Made by a program: the position numbers and the translations under genes. From Paracoccaceae bacterium (GTDB lineage: Bacteria; Pseudomonadota; Alphaproteobacteria; Rhodobacterales; Rhodobacteraceae), in NCBI GenBank assembly GCA_028874915.1, contig JAPPHA010000059.1:1-64000 (forward strand): 64,000 nucleotides of DNA, written 5' to 3'. The notes below the pieces were generated by a model. It saw only the letters and a program-made list of their open reading frames with translations. It searched no databases and had not been told where the DNA came from. Position 1 is the stretch's first letter, and every line of letters begins with the position of its first letter. This document shows positions 1 to 11,195 of this stretch, one piece after another.

Positions 1-1
1 C

Positions 2-307
2 CCATGGCCTCGGCCAGGGCCTTCAGCGTCCAGTGGCTGGCATGCGGCGGCGGCGATCCGCTGCGGCGCGCAGCAAATCGTCACCGATAACTTGGCCGAC
101 ATTTCGGCTAATGTCTTCGCAAGATTCGATATCGAGGCGATCGATACCGATGGGTTTCAGTCTCGGAGGTTTGATCTCTATCGCTCCGAGGCGCTTGCCA
201 TGCTGCGCACTTTTCGGGAGGCGTACAGAAATCCGCAGTTCACACCGTCGGGGTTCGTTCGCGACCTGACGGCGAAGGGTCTTCCCCGACTGGCTGCCCA
301 GACATAG
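2..307 (+). pseudogene. C-terminal fragment of a PIN-domain toxin-like protein
   Basis: The frame is open from the left edge of the window and ends at TAG 305-307. The tail matches the C-terminal pattern of PIN-domain toxins: AAAIRCGAQQIVTDN, then FDIEAIDTDGF, YRNPQF and a final GLPRL. In that family the first motif precedes the last acidic metal ligand. Just upstream, around 25-40, the expected 'RHVLA' segment seems split between frames, so the gene may be frameshifted as well as cut by the window edge. It lies close to a complete hipBA-like pair and other toxin-antitoxin debris, which fits an accessory island. The PIN assignment rests on the motif pattern alone; the N-terminal half is not visible. 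Confidence 0.5.
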
Positions 308-706
308 GAGCGTCGGGACGAGTTTGAGAGGAACGCAATTCGCCGCCGGTAATCGTCTTGCCTCCGCTCTTCCGAACGCTTTCTGGAGGTTGGAGATAGC
401 TACGGTTTCTTACGAGCCCGGGCGTCTCCTTGGCCGAAATCGGGGCCGGACGACCATGCCGAGAGTCTCGTAAGCTCCCCCAGTCGCGCTCGATCTGTCG
501 GCGCTTGTTCGGGGTGTCGTCGTACGTGGATAGCCGCCAGCAGAGAGTGGCTCAGCCCAACATTTCTGTTCTATAAACGGATCATTGATACGTTTCACGA
601 TCGATTTATGGAACATAAACTGCCCAACCTGCTTGAAGTCCGCTAGAGTGATCTACAAACAGGGCATGATCCCTCCTCATGATCCATTTACGGAGCGCAC
701 AGAGAA
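308..706. other. Intergenic region upstream of the hipBA-like pair
   Basis: No convincing coding frame on either strand. The only structure I see is an imperfect inverted repeat at 568-614, listed separately, and a short TAGA-N4-TCTA dyad at 644-655 close to the first gene of the pair. Confidence 0.4.
568..614. promoter_or_regulatory. Imperfect inverted repeat, possible hipBA operator
   Basis: GTTCTATAAAC at 568-578 is matched in inverse orientation by ATTTATGGAAC at 604-614 (9 of 11 positions), separated by 25 bases. It lies about 95 bases upstream of the HTH gene. HipB-type antitoxins repress their own operon by binding paired inverted repeats, so this is a reasonable operator candidate. 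No binding consensus is known for this particular protein. Confidence 0.25.
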
Positions 707-1045
707 ATGGCAAAGCCCGCACACAGAAGCTATTCCCGCTATGCTCGCGAAGCTGCAGAGCTTCTTGGGCTGATGATCCATAACGCGCGCCTCGAACGCA
801 ATACCACGGTCGCCGATGTCGCCGAACGCGCCGGGATCTCGCGCGGTCTCGTGCACCGCATCGAAAAAGGCGAAATGGGCTCCTCTATCGGTGCGGCCTT
901 CGAGGTGGCCGCCATTGTCGGGCTGCGTTTGTTCGAAGCCGAACCGACAACGCTGACACGGCATCTGTCGGTGGAACGCGACAAGCTCACGCTGCTCCCT
1001 CAATCCGTCCGCACGGGAACGACGAAGGTGAAAGATGACTTCTGA
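707..1045 (+). CDS. HipB-like Xre-family HTH antitoxin
   Basis: A 112-residue protein with a Cro/C1-type helix-turn-helix at about residues 25-75 (LGLMIHNARLERNTTVADVAERAG, then SRGLVHRIEKGE). This is the HipB arrangement: a DNA-binding antitoxin that represses its operon and neutralises a partner kinase. Its 3' end overlaps the next gene by 11 bases (ATG at 1035, TGA at 1043-1045), the close coupling usual for toxin-antitoxin pairs. It is longer than E. coli HipB (88 residues), with an extra C-terminal stretch of about 35 residues. The role is inferred from the fold and the neighbour. Confidence 0.8.
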   Translation: MAKPAHRSYSRYAREAAELLGLMIHNARLERNTTVADVAERAGISRGLVHRIEKGEMGSSIGAAFEVAAIVGLRLFEAEPTTLTRHLSVERDKLTLLPQSVRTGTTKVKDDF

Positions 1046-2315
1046 TCGCCCTGACACGAAAGCGCTGGAGGAAGCCTATGTCTGGATATGGCTGCCCGGC
1101 GCGACGGTACCGATCGTCGCCGGTCGAATCGCGCGTGACGGCAAGCGGCTGATCTTCAACTACGGTCAGAGCTATCTGGACCGGAATGACCGCATCCCGA
1201 TCTATGAGCCGGAACTGCCGTTGCGCAGCGGAGCGATTGTGCCCGAAACTGGGCTGAGCATGGCCGGATGCTTGCGCGACGCCGCGCCCGATGCGTGGGG
1301 CCGTCGCGTCATCCTGAACCGGACCTTCGGGCGCAACGGCAAGGATGTCGACACCGCTACGCTCGACGAACTGACCTATCTGCTGGCGTCCGGCTCCGAC
1401 CGAATCGGCGCTCTGGACTTCCAGCACTCCCCTTCCGAATACGTGCCACGCGCTGTTCAAGCCGCTACGCTCGAAGAGCTTCTCAACGCCGCCGAGAAGG
1501 TCGAGAATGGCGTACCGCTGTCGCCCGACCTCGATCAGGCGCTGTTGCACGGCACGTCGATAGGCGGTGCGCGCCCCAAGGCGATGATCCAGGACGGCGA
1601 CAAAAGGATGATCGCCAAGTTCTCGTCTTCGACCGATACTTACAACGTGGTAAAGGCGGAATATGTCGCCATGCGCCTTGCTGCCAATGCGGGGCTTGAC
1701 GTCGCCCGCGTACGTCTTGAGCACGTCGCCGGCAAGGACGTCCTGCTGGTCGAGCGATTCGACCGCACAAAGAGGAATGACGACTGGACGCGCAAGTCGA
1801 TGGTCTCAGCATTGACGCTGTTTGGTCTCGATGAAGTGATGGCGCGCTACGCCGGCTATGAACTCCTCGCGGAAATCATTCGGCACCGCTTCACCTCACC
1901 CAAGGCGACGTTGCACGAGCTGTACGAACGGCTCGTGTTTAACATCCTGTGCGGCAACACGGACGATCACGCCCGCAACCATGCGGGCTTCTGGGATGGC
2001 AAACAACTGACCCTGACGCCTGCCTATGACATCTGTCCGCAAAGCCGTTCCGGCAATGTGGCCAGCCAGGCGATGTTGATCGTCGGAGACAATCGAACGA
2101 GTACAATTGCGACCAGCCTTGAGGCCGCGTCCAATTTCCAGCTCAGCGAGGGTGCGGCGAAGGCCATCATCGCCCGGCAGATCGGCACCATCCGGGACGC
2201 ATGGGACGACATCTGCGAGGAAGCCGCACTGACCGAAGTCGAACGCAACCTGTTCGGCCAGCGCATCTTCTTGAATGACCATATCTTCGAAGGCACGGCA
2301 GAGGGCATTTGGTGA
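1035..2315 (+). CDS. HipA-domain serine/threonine kinase toxin
   Basis: The 426 residues match the full length of HipA-family kinases. E. coli HipA phosphorylates glutamyl-tRNA synthetase and causes growth arrest or persistence. The N-terminal HipA_N domain contains AAPDAWGRRVI. The kinase core follows: SIGGARPKAM (the glycine-rich loop of HipA), a candidate ATP-binding lysine in MIAKFSS, then LLVERFDR. Near residues 303-315 GNTDDHARNHAGF carries the catalytic aspartate, with metal-binding aspartate in LTPAYDICPQ. All expected motifs are present, so the toxin looks intact. It overlaps the HTH gene upstream. Flanking sequence on both sides holds decayed toxin-antitoxin and conjugation genes, which suggests an acquired accessory pair that is still functional. 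The phosphorylation target cannot be read from sequence. Confidence 0.88.
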   Translation: MTSDRPDTKALEEAYVWIWLPGATVPIVAGRIARDGKRLIFNYGQSYLDRNDRIPIYEPELPLRSGAIVPETGLSMAGCLRDAAPDAWGRRVILNRTFGRNGKDVDTATLDELTYLLASGSDRIGALDFQHSPSEYVPRAVQAATLEELLNAAEKVENGVPLSPDLDQALLHGTSIGGARPKAMIQDGDKRMIAKFSSSTDTYNVVKAEYVAMRLAANAGLDVARVRLEHVAGKDVLLVERFDRTKRNDDWTRKSMVSALTLFGLDEVMARYAGYELLAEIIRHRFTSPKATLHELYERLVFNILCGNTDDHARNHAGFWDGKQLTLTPAYDICPQSRSGNVASQAMLIVGDNRTSTIATSLEAASNFQLSEGAAKAIIARQIGTIRDAWDDICEEAALTEVERNLFGQRIFLNDHIFEGTAEGIW

Positions 2316-2389
2316 TCGAGACCCTATCGTGGCAGTAGCGGAAGCCAAAGCGACGAAGATCAATTATCCCGAATGGACCGAGTACCGAA

Positions 2390-2530
2390 TCGCCTGAAAT
2401 GGCGTTGCGGGTCGAGAAGGCGTTCGGCCTCAGGATGGACCTGCTTTTGAGGATGCAGGAATGGCACGACGCAACGCAGATGCGTGCGCGTTCCAACGAG
2501 ATCGACGTTCAGCGCCAACAGCCGGTGTAA
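2390..2530 (+). pseudogene. C-terminal fragment of a HigA-family antitoxin
   Basis: The frame reads SPEMALRVEKAFG, then MDLLLRMQEWHDATQMR and ends EIDVQRQQPV at TAA 2528-2530. This is the conserved final third of HigA/VapI-type HTH antitoxins, where residues after the recognition helix form a dimerising tail. Upstream of about 2388 the similarity stops abruptly, so the HTH itself is missing. The fragment begins about 75 bases after the HipA stop codon. An ATG at 2399 could start a 43-residue peptide, but that is more likely incidental. I read it as a recombination junction inside an old higBA locus. Confidence 0.6.
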
Positions 2531-3000
2531 GGGTCAAACGGTCCGGAGAATCGTAGTCGCTGAGAGTGATCAGAGGCTGCCGGTAGCCCCGATTGAGATT
2601 CGGAGAGAGAGGTCCGAAAAGCCGGCTGTCAAATGTGTCCAGCCAGTCGCCGCGAAGGATGAGGCCCCGCTCCGAGCGCACCTCGAGGCGCTTGTGGATG
2701 GGCCCGCCAGCTGGCTTGCCCTGACGGGAGAACCCGGGATTGCGCCGCACCGACAGCAGAATGTCGGCCCGGCCATCCCAAACACGTTCGAGGAGGATCT
2801 GGCCATCGGATTCGTTGGAAACCAGGACCCTTGGATGGCAGGCAGGCCGACTCGAAGCCGTTGGCGACCATGGCCACCACACCGGACCGCAGCCGGTCCA
2901 CGGTGTCGGCGACCTCTCGTAAATCAAAAGTAATGTACTTCAGATCCTTTCTGACTTCGTCTTCCCATCGTTTTGCAGCCCTCTCAAATCTCTCCTTCAT
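2531..3000 (-). pseudogene. Frameshifted, truncated gene of unknown function
   Basis: On the minus strand, a frame from an ATG at 3000 (MKERFERAAKRWEDEVRKDL...) has coding-like composition and a predicted helical N terminus. Near 2830-2852 the coding signal moves to another frame (LVSNESDGQILLERVWDGRADILLSVRRN...GDWLDTFDSRLFG), implying a one-base indel. The second frame then runs into the back of the HigA fragment near 2530 with no natural end, so the 3' part is lost too. I do not recognise the family. Its place between a HigA remnant and a coupling-protein remnant suggests a decayed accessory gene. Confidence 0.4.
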
Positions 3001-3135
3001 GCGCGTGGGCGGCTTGGACGGCTCGCGGTCGGCGGCCGCGAAAAGGTGACCGCTTACGGACCCGATGTGGTGAAAGTGAGCCAGAGGGCGGAAAGAAGGC
3101 ACGGGCCGTTTGATTGAAAGACGCGGACCCATCGC

Positions 3136-3560
3136 TCAGGTCGAGATCCGTGGTCTGTGCGAGGTATTCGGCAAGGTCCGTGAAAATGACTCAAACGTCC
3201 TGCGGAGCGCGATCAGCAACTTGATTGGGTCAAGACCGATGTCGGCCGTAATCTGCCAGGCATTGCGACCACGGTTTCGGCGCACCGCCGCGGTTAGATC
3301 ATGGATCACACCCTTCGTGTCGATGACGATGAGTGGCCCGTCGAACATGAGCGCGTTCGGGATCGCGACTCCGTCTGTCTTGAAGCCGCCCGAGACGGAA
3401 AACACCAGGCTGTGAGCATTCCCGCGGCGCGGATTGAGGGTGACCGAGCGCCCCCTGCCCTACCGGCACCAGGTGGTGGGATCGGAAGGATCAAACCGGC
3501 CCTTGCACCGCGGCGACGTGTGTTCGCCGAGGATGATGCTCCCCTGGGTCGAAAGGCCGT
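3136..3560 (-). pseudogene. VirD4/TraG-type conjugative coupling protein fragment
   Basis: The minus-strand frame reads LSTQGSIILGEH, then GRFDPSDPTTW, an in-frame TAG at 3460-3462, then LNPRRGNAHSLVFSVSGGFKT and IPNALMFDGPLIVIDTKG. This order matches the nucleotide-binding region of TraG/VirD4 coupling proteins, with a Walker A-like GGFKT and the hydrophobic Walker-adjacent strand ending in DTKG. Only about 130 codons remain of a protein normally of 550-700 residues. It is interrupted by a stop and followed by a non-homologous tail. It indicates that an integrative conjugative or plasmid-derived element once lay here. Confidence 0.5.
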
Positions 3561-3794
3561 CCCGGACCTCGTAACGGGAAACTCAGGCGGCCGTTAACCG
3601 TGTCGTGGTGGGCTGGGCAGGTTGTGTGACGGGAGCCGCTGTCCGGTCGCCGGCCCCCAGGAGGCCGGTAATCATCGTTCATGTCACGATGGACACGAGG
3701 CCGAAATTCGCGACGGCCGCCATGTGGAGCTCAACAAGCCACCGCACCCCCTCGTCCTCCTTCCAACAGGGGTTGGCCGGTACTGCGCCTACCT

Positions 3795-4589
3795 TCAACG
3801 CAAGGCTCCGAGCAAGCCGTTCACCGTCCTCATCAGCCCGGACATCATCTCCGGCGGCATCTGCACAGCCAGTCCCGCCGCCGCACCCTCTATCCCCTGC
3901 TCGGGCAAGCGGTCCTGCAGCAACTCCTTTAGCGACAGACGTCCGTCCCCATCGAAATCGTAGGAATCAATCAGGTTGGTGGCGACGAACGGGCCCAGCA
4001 CAGAGGCCGCAAACCAGGCCACCGAGAGCTTCTCCATGGGGACGAGCGGGTCCTGCGTTTCATCAACATTGATCCAGTAGCCGATGAAGAAGCTCGCCGC
4101 CCGCATGGCGCGACTGAGTTCCGCCTTGGAGAACGCCCCGTCCTCGTTGACGTCGATCAGCTCGAACACCAGCGCACCGCACTGCGCCGCGGACACCGTA
4201 GCGCCCGCGCAACGCGCATCAAGTTCACCGAACTCCCGAAGCACGGCGACCGACTCGGCGAAAATCAACGAGAAGCCGACAGGCAGTGCAGCGCATCTGT
4301 GGAGCCCGTCGGGCGGCGGCAGCACCAGCTCTTCTGCCCCGTCTTCCAATATCAGCACGACGGAGCCCTCCAGCCATTCGGCCCGAACCATCGCGACCCT
4401 GGTCTGCTCCCCCGAAGTTTCGAACATCAAGGCGACGTTCTCCTCCACCAGCACCGTCAGCCCGTCTCCGCCACATTCTTTGATACTCCATATGCCGGTC
4501 GCGCGGTCCGGCACGGGCTCGGCCGCCGAGGACTGCGCCACCGATGCAGCGATCGCAACGGCGACCGCCAAGGACATAACGTTTCTCAT
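3795..4589 (-). CDS. Secreted EF-hand domain protein
   Basis: I take the ATG at 4589, preceded by AAAGGGGGAG, rather than the longer open frame starting at 4901. The resulting 264-residue protein begins with a signal peptide (MRNVMSLAVAVAIAASVAQSSAAE). The middle carries two EF-hand calcium loops: DVNEDGAFSKAE near residue 150 and DFDGDGRLSLKE near residue 215. Both have acidic residues at positions 1, 3, 5 and 12, so calcium binding is likely. The N-terminal half (GIWSIKECGGDGLTVLVEENVALMF) resembles small exported domains but I cannot name it. It would act in the periplasm or outside the cell. No operon partner is evident. Confidence 0.72.
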   Translation of the reverse strand: MRNVMSLAVAVAIAASVAQSSAAEPVPDRATGIWSIKECGGDGLTVLVEENVALMFETSGEQTRVAMVRAEWLEGSVVLILEDGAEELVLPPPDGLHRCAALPVGFSLIFAESVAVLREFGELDARCAGATVSAAQCGALVFELIDVNEDGAFSKAELSRAMRAASFFIGYWINVDETQDPLVPMEKLSVAWFAASVLGPFVATNLIDSYDFDGDGRLSLKELLQDRLPEQGIEGAAAGLAVQMPPEMMSGLMRTVNGLLGALR

Positions 4590-5861
4590 CCACTCCCCCT
4601 TTCGAACAATCGCCGCCGACTTCATTTTGCGACCGAAACAACATGTGCGGGAATGGTGCCGGTCTCGTGTCTTAGCAGTCGCAGAGGCAACGCATCGCTC
4701 CGGGACTCGCTGTATATCCTGACTCGGACATGATGGGTGTAGACTCATGCCCCCCCGTGGAAGGTCAATCAAGAGATTGTTACCCGGTTCGCCATTTCTG
4801 GAGAAGAGAAACTTCCCATTTCGAAAGCCTCCCTGTCTCTGCTCGTGGGCTTCGTCTTGTTCGTAACGCACGCTTACGCCTTGGACGAGAACGCTCCGCA
4901 ATGGAATCCGATGTGGAAAGTGGCAAACTTTTTCATGGTGTTACGGGTTCCCGAACTCCACGAAGGTGTGAGGGGATACGGCTTGAGGGAGGTGGTTCTG
5001 CGTGAACGCAGCCCCAGTGGCGGTCGGCACCCCATTCGGCCGTCCGGAGCCCCCCGGCCCAATCGCCTACAGCCACCGCTTTGCAATGGCGTCGGTTCCG
5101 ATCGCCGACATCTGGATCATCCGCGACAGCCAGTCATCGCCACAATCGAGCAGGCCGTCACTGGCGGTTGTCATGGCGCGGTCGAACGCCCGGCCCCTGC
5201 CCGGACCGATGGATGGCATCGAGCCACGGCTCGGCGGCAGCGCCGTCAGCTCGAGATGATCGGCGACACGTGCTGGCCGTCCGGCGCCTGCACATCATTG
5301 TAGCCGAGCGCAAAGCGTTGCGGGCCGAGGGTCTTCAGCCATCGGTCTCGGAAGTCGGCCGAATTCAGATCCGGAACGGTCACCCGCACCGGATCGCGGT
5401 GAGGTGATTTCCCGTCATAGACGGTCTGTCGGGTATTCGACGGACCCGCACGGAGATGGATAGGCGCCGGCAACGCTCGCGTAGCATTGGTGGTCCTGGC
5501 TCATCCGTGCCCGGGCCGGACGCTGGTGGCGGCGACGGCTGCATTCCGGCCGCTCTTGGCGTGGTCTTCAAAAATTCAGCCCGACCCGGCCGCTTCGATC
5601 CTTCAGCACTGCCTGAACCACCGCGTCGATCGCCAGAACCTGGACTCGGGTGTGGAAGAATTGCCCGTCCGGGACTTCTGTCGGCCGCGGTCATCGAAAC
5701 GGGACACTGCCTCACCGGCAATGCAGCCAGGACGGCGGATGGCGGACGGTGTTCGCGCCGTCCGATCCCGGCACCGCCCATGGATTGGACTTGGTGCCGA
5801 CCGGCGGTTTTGTCAAGCAGTTTGGACCGGAGCCGCCATCATGCCAAGGGGTTCACTCCGG
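4590..5861. other. Gene-poor region with possible decayed coding remnants
   Basis: No complete gene is supportable. Two hints of former coding exist. On the plus strand from about 4818, an open frame without a normal start reads as a signal peptide (SLLVGFVLFVTHAYA, then LDENAPQWNPMWK). On the minus strand between 5080 and 5470, coding-like text changes frame near 5245 (RVTVPDLNSADFRDRWLKTL...ALGYNDVQAPDGQ, then FDRAMTTASDGLLDCGDDW...AKRWL). I recognise neither family. Confidence 0.35.
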
Positions 5862-7859
<1,998 letters not shown>

Positions 7860-9461
7860 ATGGCCCTGAGCATCGAACGGTTTGTCGGCTGGATCGCGAT
7901 CATCGGCTTTTTCTTCCTCGGTGTTGCGATCGGCGGCTATGCGAAGACCCCCGCATTCGCCCTTCACGGCTGGTTGATCGCCGCGGCTGCGGCCTGGGGC
8001 GCCAGGTACCTGTACGAGAACGCGTCGGACGCGCCGGACAGGCCGCTCGAATACAATGACGAGGTCATCCGATTCACGGTGATCGCCGCGGTCGTCTGGG
8101 CGACTCTCGGGTTTCTTGTCGGCGTCGTCCTGTCGCTGCAACTGGCAGCGCCGGAACTGAACGGCGATATGCCCTGGACGAATTTCGGCCGTTTGCGGCC
8201 GGTACACACAACAGCCGTGATCCTCGGATTCGGCGGAAACGCGCTCATCGGCACGTCGTTCTACGTGGTCCAGCGCACCTCGCGCGCACGCCTGGCCGGC
8301 GAGTCGCTCCCGCTCCTCGTCGTTGTGTTCTACAATCTTTTCGTCGTGCTTGCGGTCACGGGCTATCCTCTCGGCATCACCCAGTCGCGCGAATATGCGG
8401 AACCGGAATGGTACGCCGACCTGCTGTTGACCGTGGCCTGGCTCGGCTACCTGGCGACCTACCTTCGTACGCTGGCTCGCCGTGCCGAACCGCATATCTA
8501 TGTGGCCAACTGGTACTACCTGGCCTTTATCGTTGTCATCGCGATGCTGCACGTCGTCAACAATCTGGCTGTGCCGGTATCGTTGGAGACTCCGAAGAGC
8601 TACTCCCTGTTTGCCGGCGTTCAGGATGCAATGACGCAGTGGTGGTACGGTCACAATGCGGTCGGTTTCCTGCTGACTGCAGGATTCCTGGGGATGCTCT
8701 ACTATTTCCTGCCGAAAGCGGCAGGTCGCCCGATCTACTCGTACCGCATGTCAATCGTCGGTTTCTGGGGAATCACCTTTTTTTATCTCTGGGCCGGTTC
8801 GCACCACCTGCACTACACCGCGCTTCCGGAATGGGTTCAGGTGCTCGGCATGACGACTTCAGTCATACTGCTGATCCCGAGTTGGGCGTCGGTGTTCAAC
8901 GGGATGTTCACGCTGAATGGTGCCTGGGACAAGGTCCGGACCGATCCGGCCGTACGGTTCATGATGGTCGCCATCCTGTTCTACGCCTTGGCGACCTTCG
9001 AAGGGTCGTTCATGGCGATCAAGCCGGTCAATGCGCTAAGCCACTACACCGACTGGACCGTCGGGCATGTCCATGCCGGGGCGCTCGGCTGGGTTGCCTT
9101 CATGACCTTCGGCGCGATGTACAAGCTGGTACCGTGGCTGTGGCAGCGGGAAGGGATCTATTCCCTCCGTCTCGAAGCCTGGCATTTCTGGCTCGCCCTT
9201 GCAGGAACCCTGATCTACGTCGGCGCGATGTGGAACAGCGGCATCACCCAGGCGCTGATGTGGCAGACCTATGATGACAGCGGCAACTTTGCCTTTCCAT
9301 TCATCGATACCGTTGAAGCGATGAAGCCCTACTACTGGTTGCGGGCAATTGGCGGTCTTCTTTACCTGGTCGGCGCGGTCCTCGGTGCCTACAACATCTA
9401 CATGACCGTGCGAGGGCCGGCGAAGGCGCGAACAACGCCGGCGATGGTCACTGCCGAGTAG
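7860..9461 (+). CDS. ccoN: cbb3-type cytochrome c oxidase subunit I
   Basis: Catalytic heme-copper subunit of the high-affinity cbb3 terminal oxidase in the inner membrane, which reduces O2 to water and pumps protons. About 12 membrane segments over 533 residues. Heme and copper histidines are visible in [36 protein letters not shown] and [18 protein letters not shown] at 7857 is immediately followed by ATG 7860; I use the ATG. It heads the ordered set ccoN-O-Q-P, with ccoO beginning five bases after its stop. Length is normal for alphaproteobacterial CcoN. Confidence 0.97.
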   Translation: MALSIERFVGWIAIIGFFFLGVAIGGYAKTPAFALHGWLIAAAAAWGARYLYENASDAPDRPLEYNDEVIRFTVIAAVVWATLGFLVGVVLSLQLAAPELNGDMPWTNFGRLRPVHTTAVILGFGGNALIGTSFYVVQRTSRARLAGESLPLLVVVFYNLFVVLAVTGYPLGITQSREYAEPEWYADLLLTVAWLGYLATYLRTLARRAEPHIYVANWYYLAFIVVIAMLHVVNNLAVPVSLETPKSYSLFAGVQDAMTQWWYGHNAVGFLLTAGFLGMLYYFLPKAAGRPIYSYRMSIVGFWGITFFYLWAGSHHLHYTALPEWVQVLGMTTSVILLIPSWASVFNGMFTLNGAWDKVRTDPAVRFMMVAILFYALATFEGSFMAIKPVNALSHYTDWTVGHVHAGALGWVAFMTFGAMYKLVPWLWQREGIYSLRLEAWHFWLALAGTLIYVGAMWNSGITQALMWQTYDDSGNFAFPFIDTVEAMKPYYWLRAIGGLLYLVGAVLGAYNIYMTVRGPAKARTTPAMVTAE

Positions 9462-9466
9462 CATCC

Positions 9467-10198
9467 ATGTCGACGCACCACCAGAAGCTCGAACGGCATT
9501 CAATCGCATTCACCGTGATGATCCTTGTCGTTGCCTCATTCGGCGGCCTCGTCGAGATTGCACCACTGTTCACAATCGAGAACACCGTTGAAAAGGTCAA
9601 AGGCATGCGGCCCTACACTCCGCTCGAATTGGCCGGACGCGACATCTATATGCGTGAAGGGTGCTACGCCTGCCACAGCCAGATGATCCGCACCCTGAAA
9701 TCGGACGTCGACCGCTACGGCCATTTCAGCCTGGCTGCGGAAAGCATGTACGACCACCCGTTCCTCTGGGGGTCGAAACGGACCGGACCCGACCTCGCCC
9801 GCGTTGGCGGCAAGTACTCCGATGCCTGGCATGTCGCCCATCTCAGGGATCCGCGCGCGATTGTTGGCGGTTCGATCATGCCTGGGTATGCCTTCCTTTC
9901 CGACCGGTTGTTGGTGACCCGCCAACTGCCGCAAGCGCTCGGGGCGCTGGCCCTTGCCGGCGTGCCCTACAGCCAGGAGCAGATCGCGAACGCCGCAAGC
10001 GATGCCCATTACCAGGCGGATCCGGATGCCGAATTCGAGGACGACCTCGCTGAACGATACGGTACCGGCTTGAATGTTCGTGATTTCGACGGCGATCCCC
10101 GGCGGGTCACGGAAATGGACGCGCTTGTCGCATATCTGCAGGTGCTCGGAACTCTTGTCGATTTCGAATCCCTGAACCGTGAGGACCTGGTCCGATGA
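9467..10198 (+). CDS. ccoO: cbb3-type oxidase mono-heme cytochrome c subunit
   Basis: A 243-residue membrane-anchored cytochrome c that passes electrons to CcoN. One N-terminal membrane helix ([17 protein letters not shown]) is followed by the heme c site CYACH (residues 66-70). A likely axial methionine lies in [11 protein letters not shown]. Conserved [24 protein letters not shown] is present. Its TGA overlaps the ccoQ start codon (ATGA at 10195-10198), indicating translational coupling. Confidence 0.97.
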   Translation: MSTHHQKLERHSIAFTVMILVVASFGGLVEIAPLFTIENTVEKVKGMRPYTPLELAGRDIYMREGCYACHSQMIRTLKSDVDRYGHFSLAAESMYDHPFLWGSKRTGPDLARVGGKYSDAWHVAHLRDPRAIVGGSIMPGYAFLSDRLLVTRQLPQALGALALAGVPYSQEQIANAASDAHYQADPDAEFEDDLAERYGTGLNVRDFDGDPRRVTEMDALVAYLQVLGTLVDFESLNREDLVR

Positions 10199-10359
10199 GT
10201 CATGACGCCGTGCTTGTCTTTTCCAAGAGTTGGGGAGCAGCCTATCTCCTGATCTTCTTTGTCGCGGCGGTGGTTTGGGCTTACTGGCCGTCCCGCCGAA
10301 AACGCTACGAGGATGCGTCCAAATGGCCGCTTAAGGAGGACGACACACCTTGCCAGTAG
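10195..10359 (+). CDS. ccoQ: cbb3-type oxidase subunit IV (CcoQ)
   Basis: A 54-residue protein with one membrane helix ([17 protein letters not shown]) and a charged cytoplasmic tail ([14 protein letters not shown]). Size, position between ccoO and ccoP, and composition match CcoQ, which stabilises the assembled oxidase. It starts with the ATGA overlap with ccoO and ends 10 bases inside ccoP. Confidence 0.92.
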   Translation: MSHDAVLVFSKSWGAAYLLIFFVAAVVWAYWPSRRKRYEDASKWPLKEDDTPCQ

Positions 10360-11195
10360 AGACGGACCCGTTAACCGGCCAGAAGACGACCGGCCATGAA
10401 TGGGACGGCATCAAGGAACTCGACACGCCGCTCCCACGATCCGTTGTCTGGTTCTATGCGGCGAGCCTCCTGTTTGCCGCGGGCTGCTTCGCCTTGTTGC
10501 CAGCGTTTCCCTATGTGACAGACTATTCGCGGGGACTTCTCGACTATTCGTCGCGGGCCGCTGTCATTGCCGAAGTCGACGAGGCCGACGAACGGCGGCG
10601 TCAGGCGCATTCGGACCTGCTCGCAGCCACGCCCGCGGCACTCAAGGCCGGAACAGGCATTGGCGACCGGGCAGCCGCGGTCCTGTTCGACGACAATTGC
10701 GCCGCATGCCATGGCCGCGATCTCGCGGGTCAGCCCGGATTCCCCGACCTGAGTGACAATGACTGGCTCTGGCCAAACGATCTCGAAGGTATCGTCACGA
10801 CGATCCGTTACGGTGTGAACGCCGATCACGACGAAACACGTGCCTCCGAAATGCCAGCCTACGGTCGCGACAGGCTGCTCGCCCAAGCCGACATCACTGC
10901 GGTCGCCGAATTTGTACTCGAGATTGCGGGGCTCGAGCACGACGACGTCCTGTCCGCGGCCGGTGCCGCGGTGTTCTCGGAACAATGCTCATCCTGCCAC
11001 GGTGACCAAGGACGCGGCGGTCTCGCAAACGGCGCACCCAACCTCACCGACGACAAATGGCTCTACGGCAGTGGACGCGACGCCATTATCGACATTCTCT
11101 GGACGGGGAAGTCCGGTGTCATGCCGGCCTGGGACGATCGCCTCGACGAGGTCGCTATCCGAAGCCTGGCACTCTACGTCTACAACCGGCTGTGA
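10350..11195 (+). CDS. ccoP: cbb3-type oxidase di-heme cytochrome c subunit
   Basis: The 281-residue subunit receives electrons from soluble cytochrome c or the bc1 complex. It has an N-terminal membrane helix (WFYAASLLFAAGCFALLPAF) and two heme c sites, CAACH (117-121) and CSSCH (213-217). The conserved HEWDGIKELDTPLP segment precedes the helix. The start appears to be TTG at 10350: a strong AAGGAGGA lies at 10333-10340 inside the 3' end of ccoQ, at suitable spacing, and no ATG occurs before the conserved region. Its TGA overlaps the next ATG by one base. Confidence 0.95.
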   Translation: MPVETDPLTGQKTTGHEWDGIKELDTPLPRSVVWFYAASLLFAAGCFALLPAFPYVTDYSRGLLDYSSRAAVIAEVDEADERRRQAHSDLLAATPAALKAGTGIGDRAAAVLFDDNCAACHGRDLAGQPGFPDLSDNDWLWPNDLEGIVTTIRYGVNADHDETRASEMPAYGRDRLLAQADITAVAEFVLEIAGLEHDDVLSAAGAAVFSEQCSSCHGDQGRGGLANGAPNLTDDKWLYGSGRDAIIDILWTGKSGVMPAWDDRLDEVAIRSLALYVYNRL

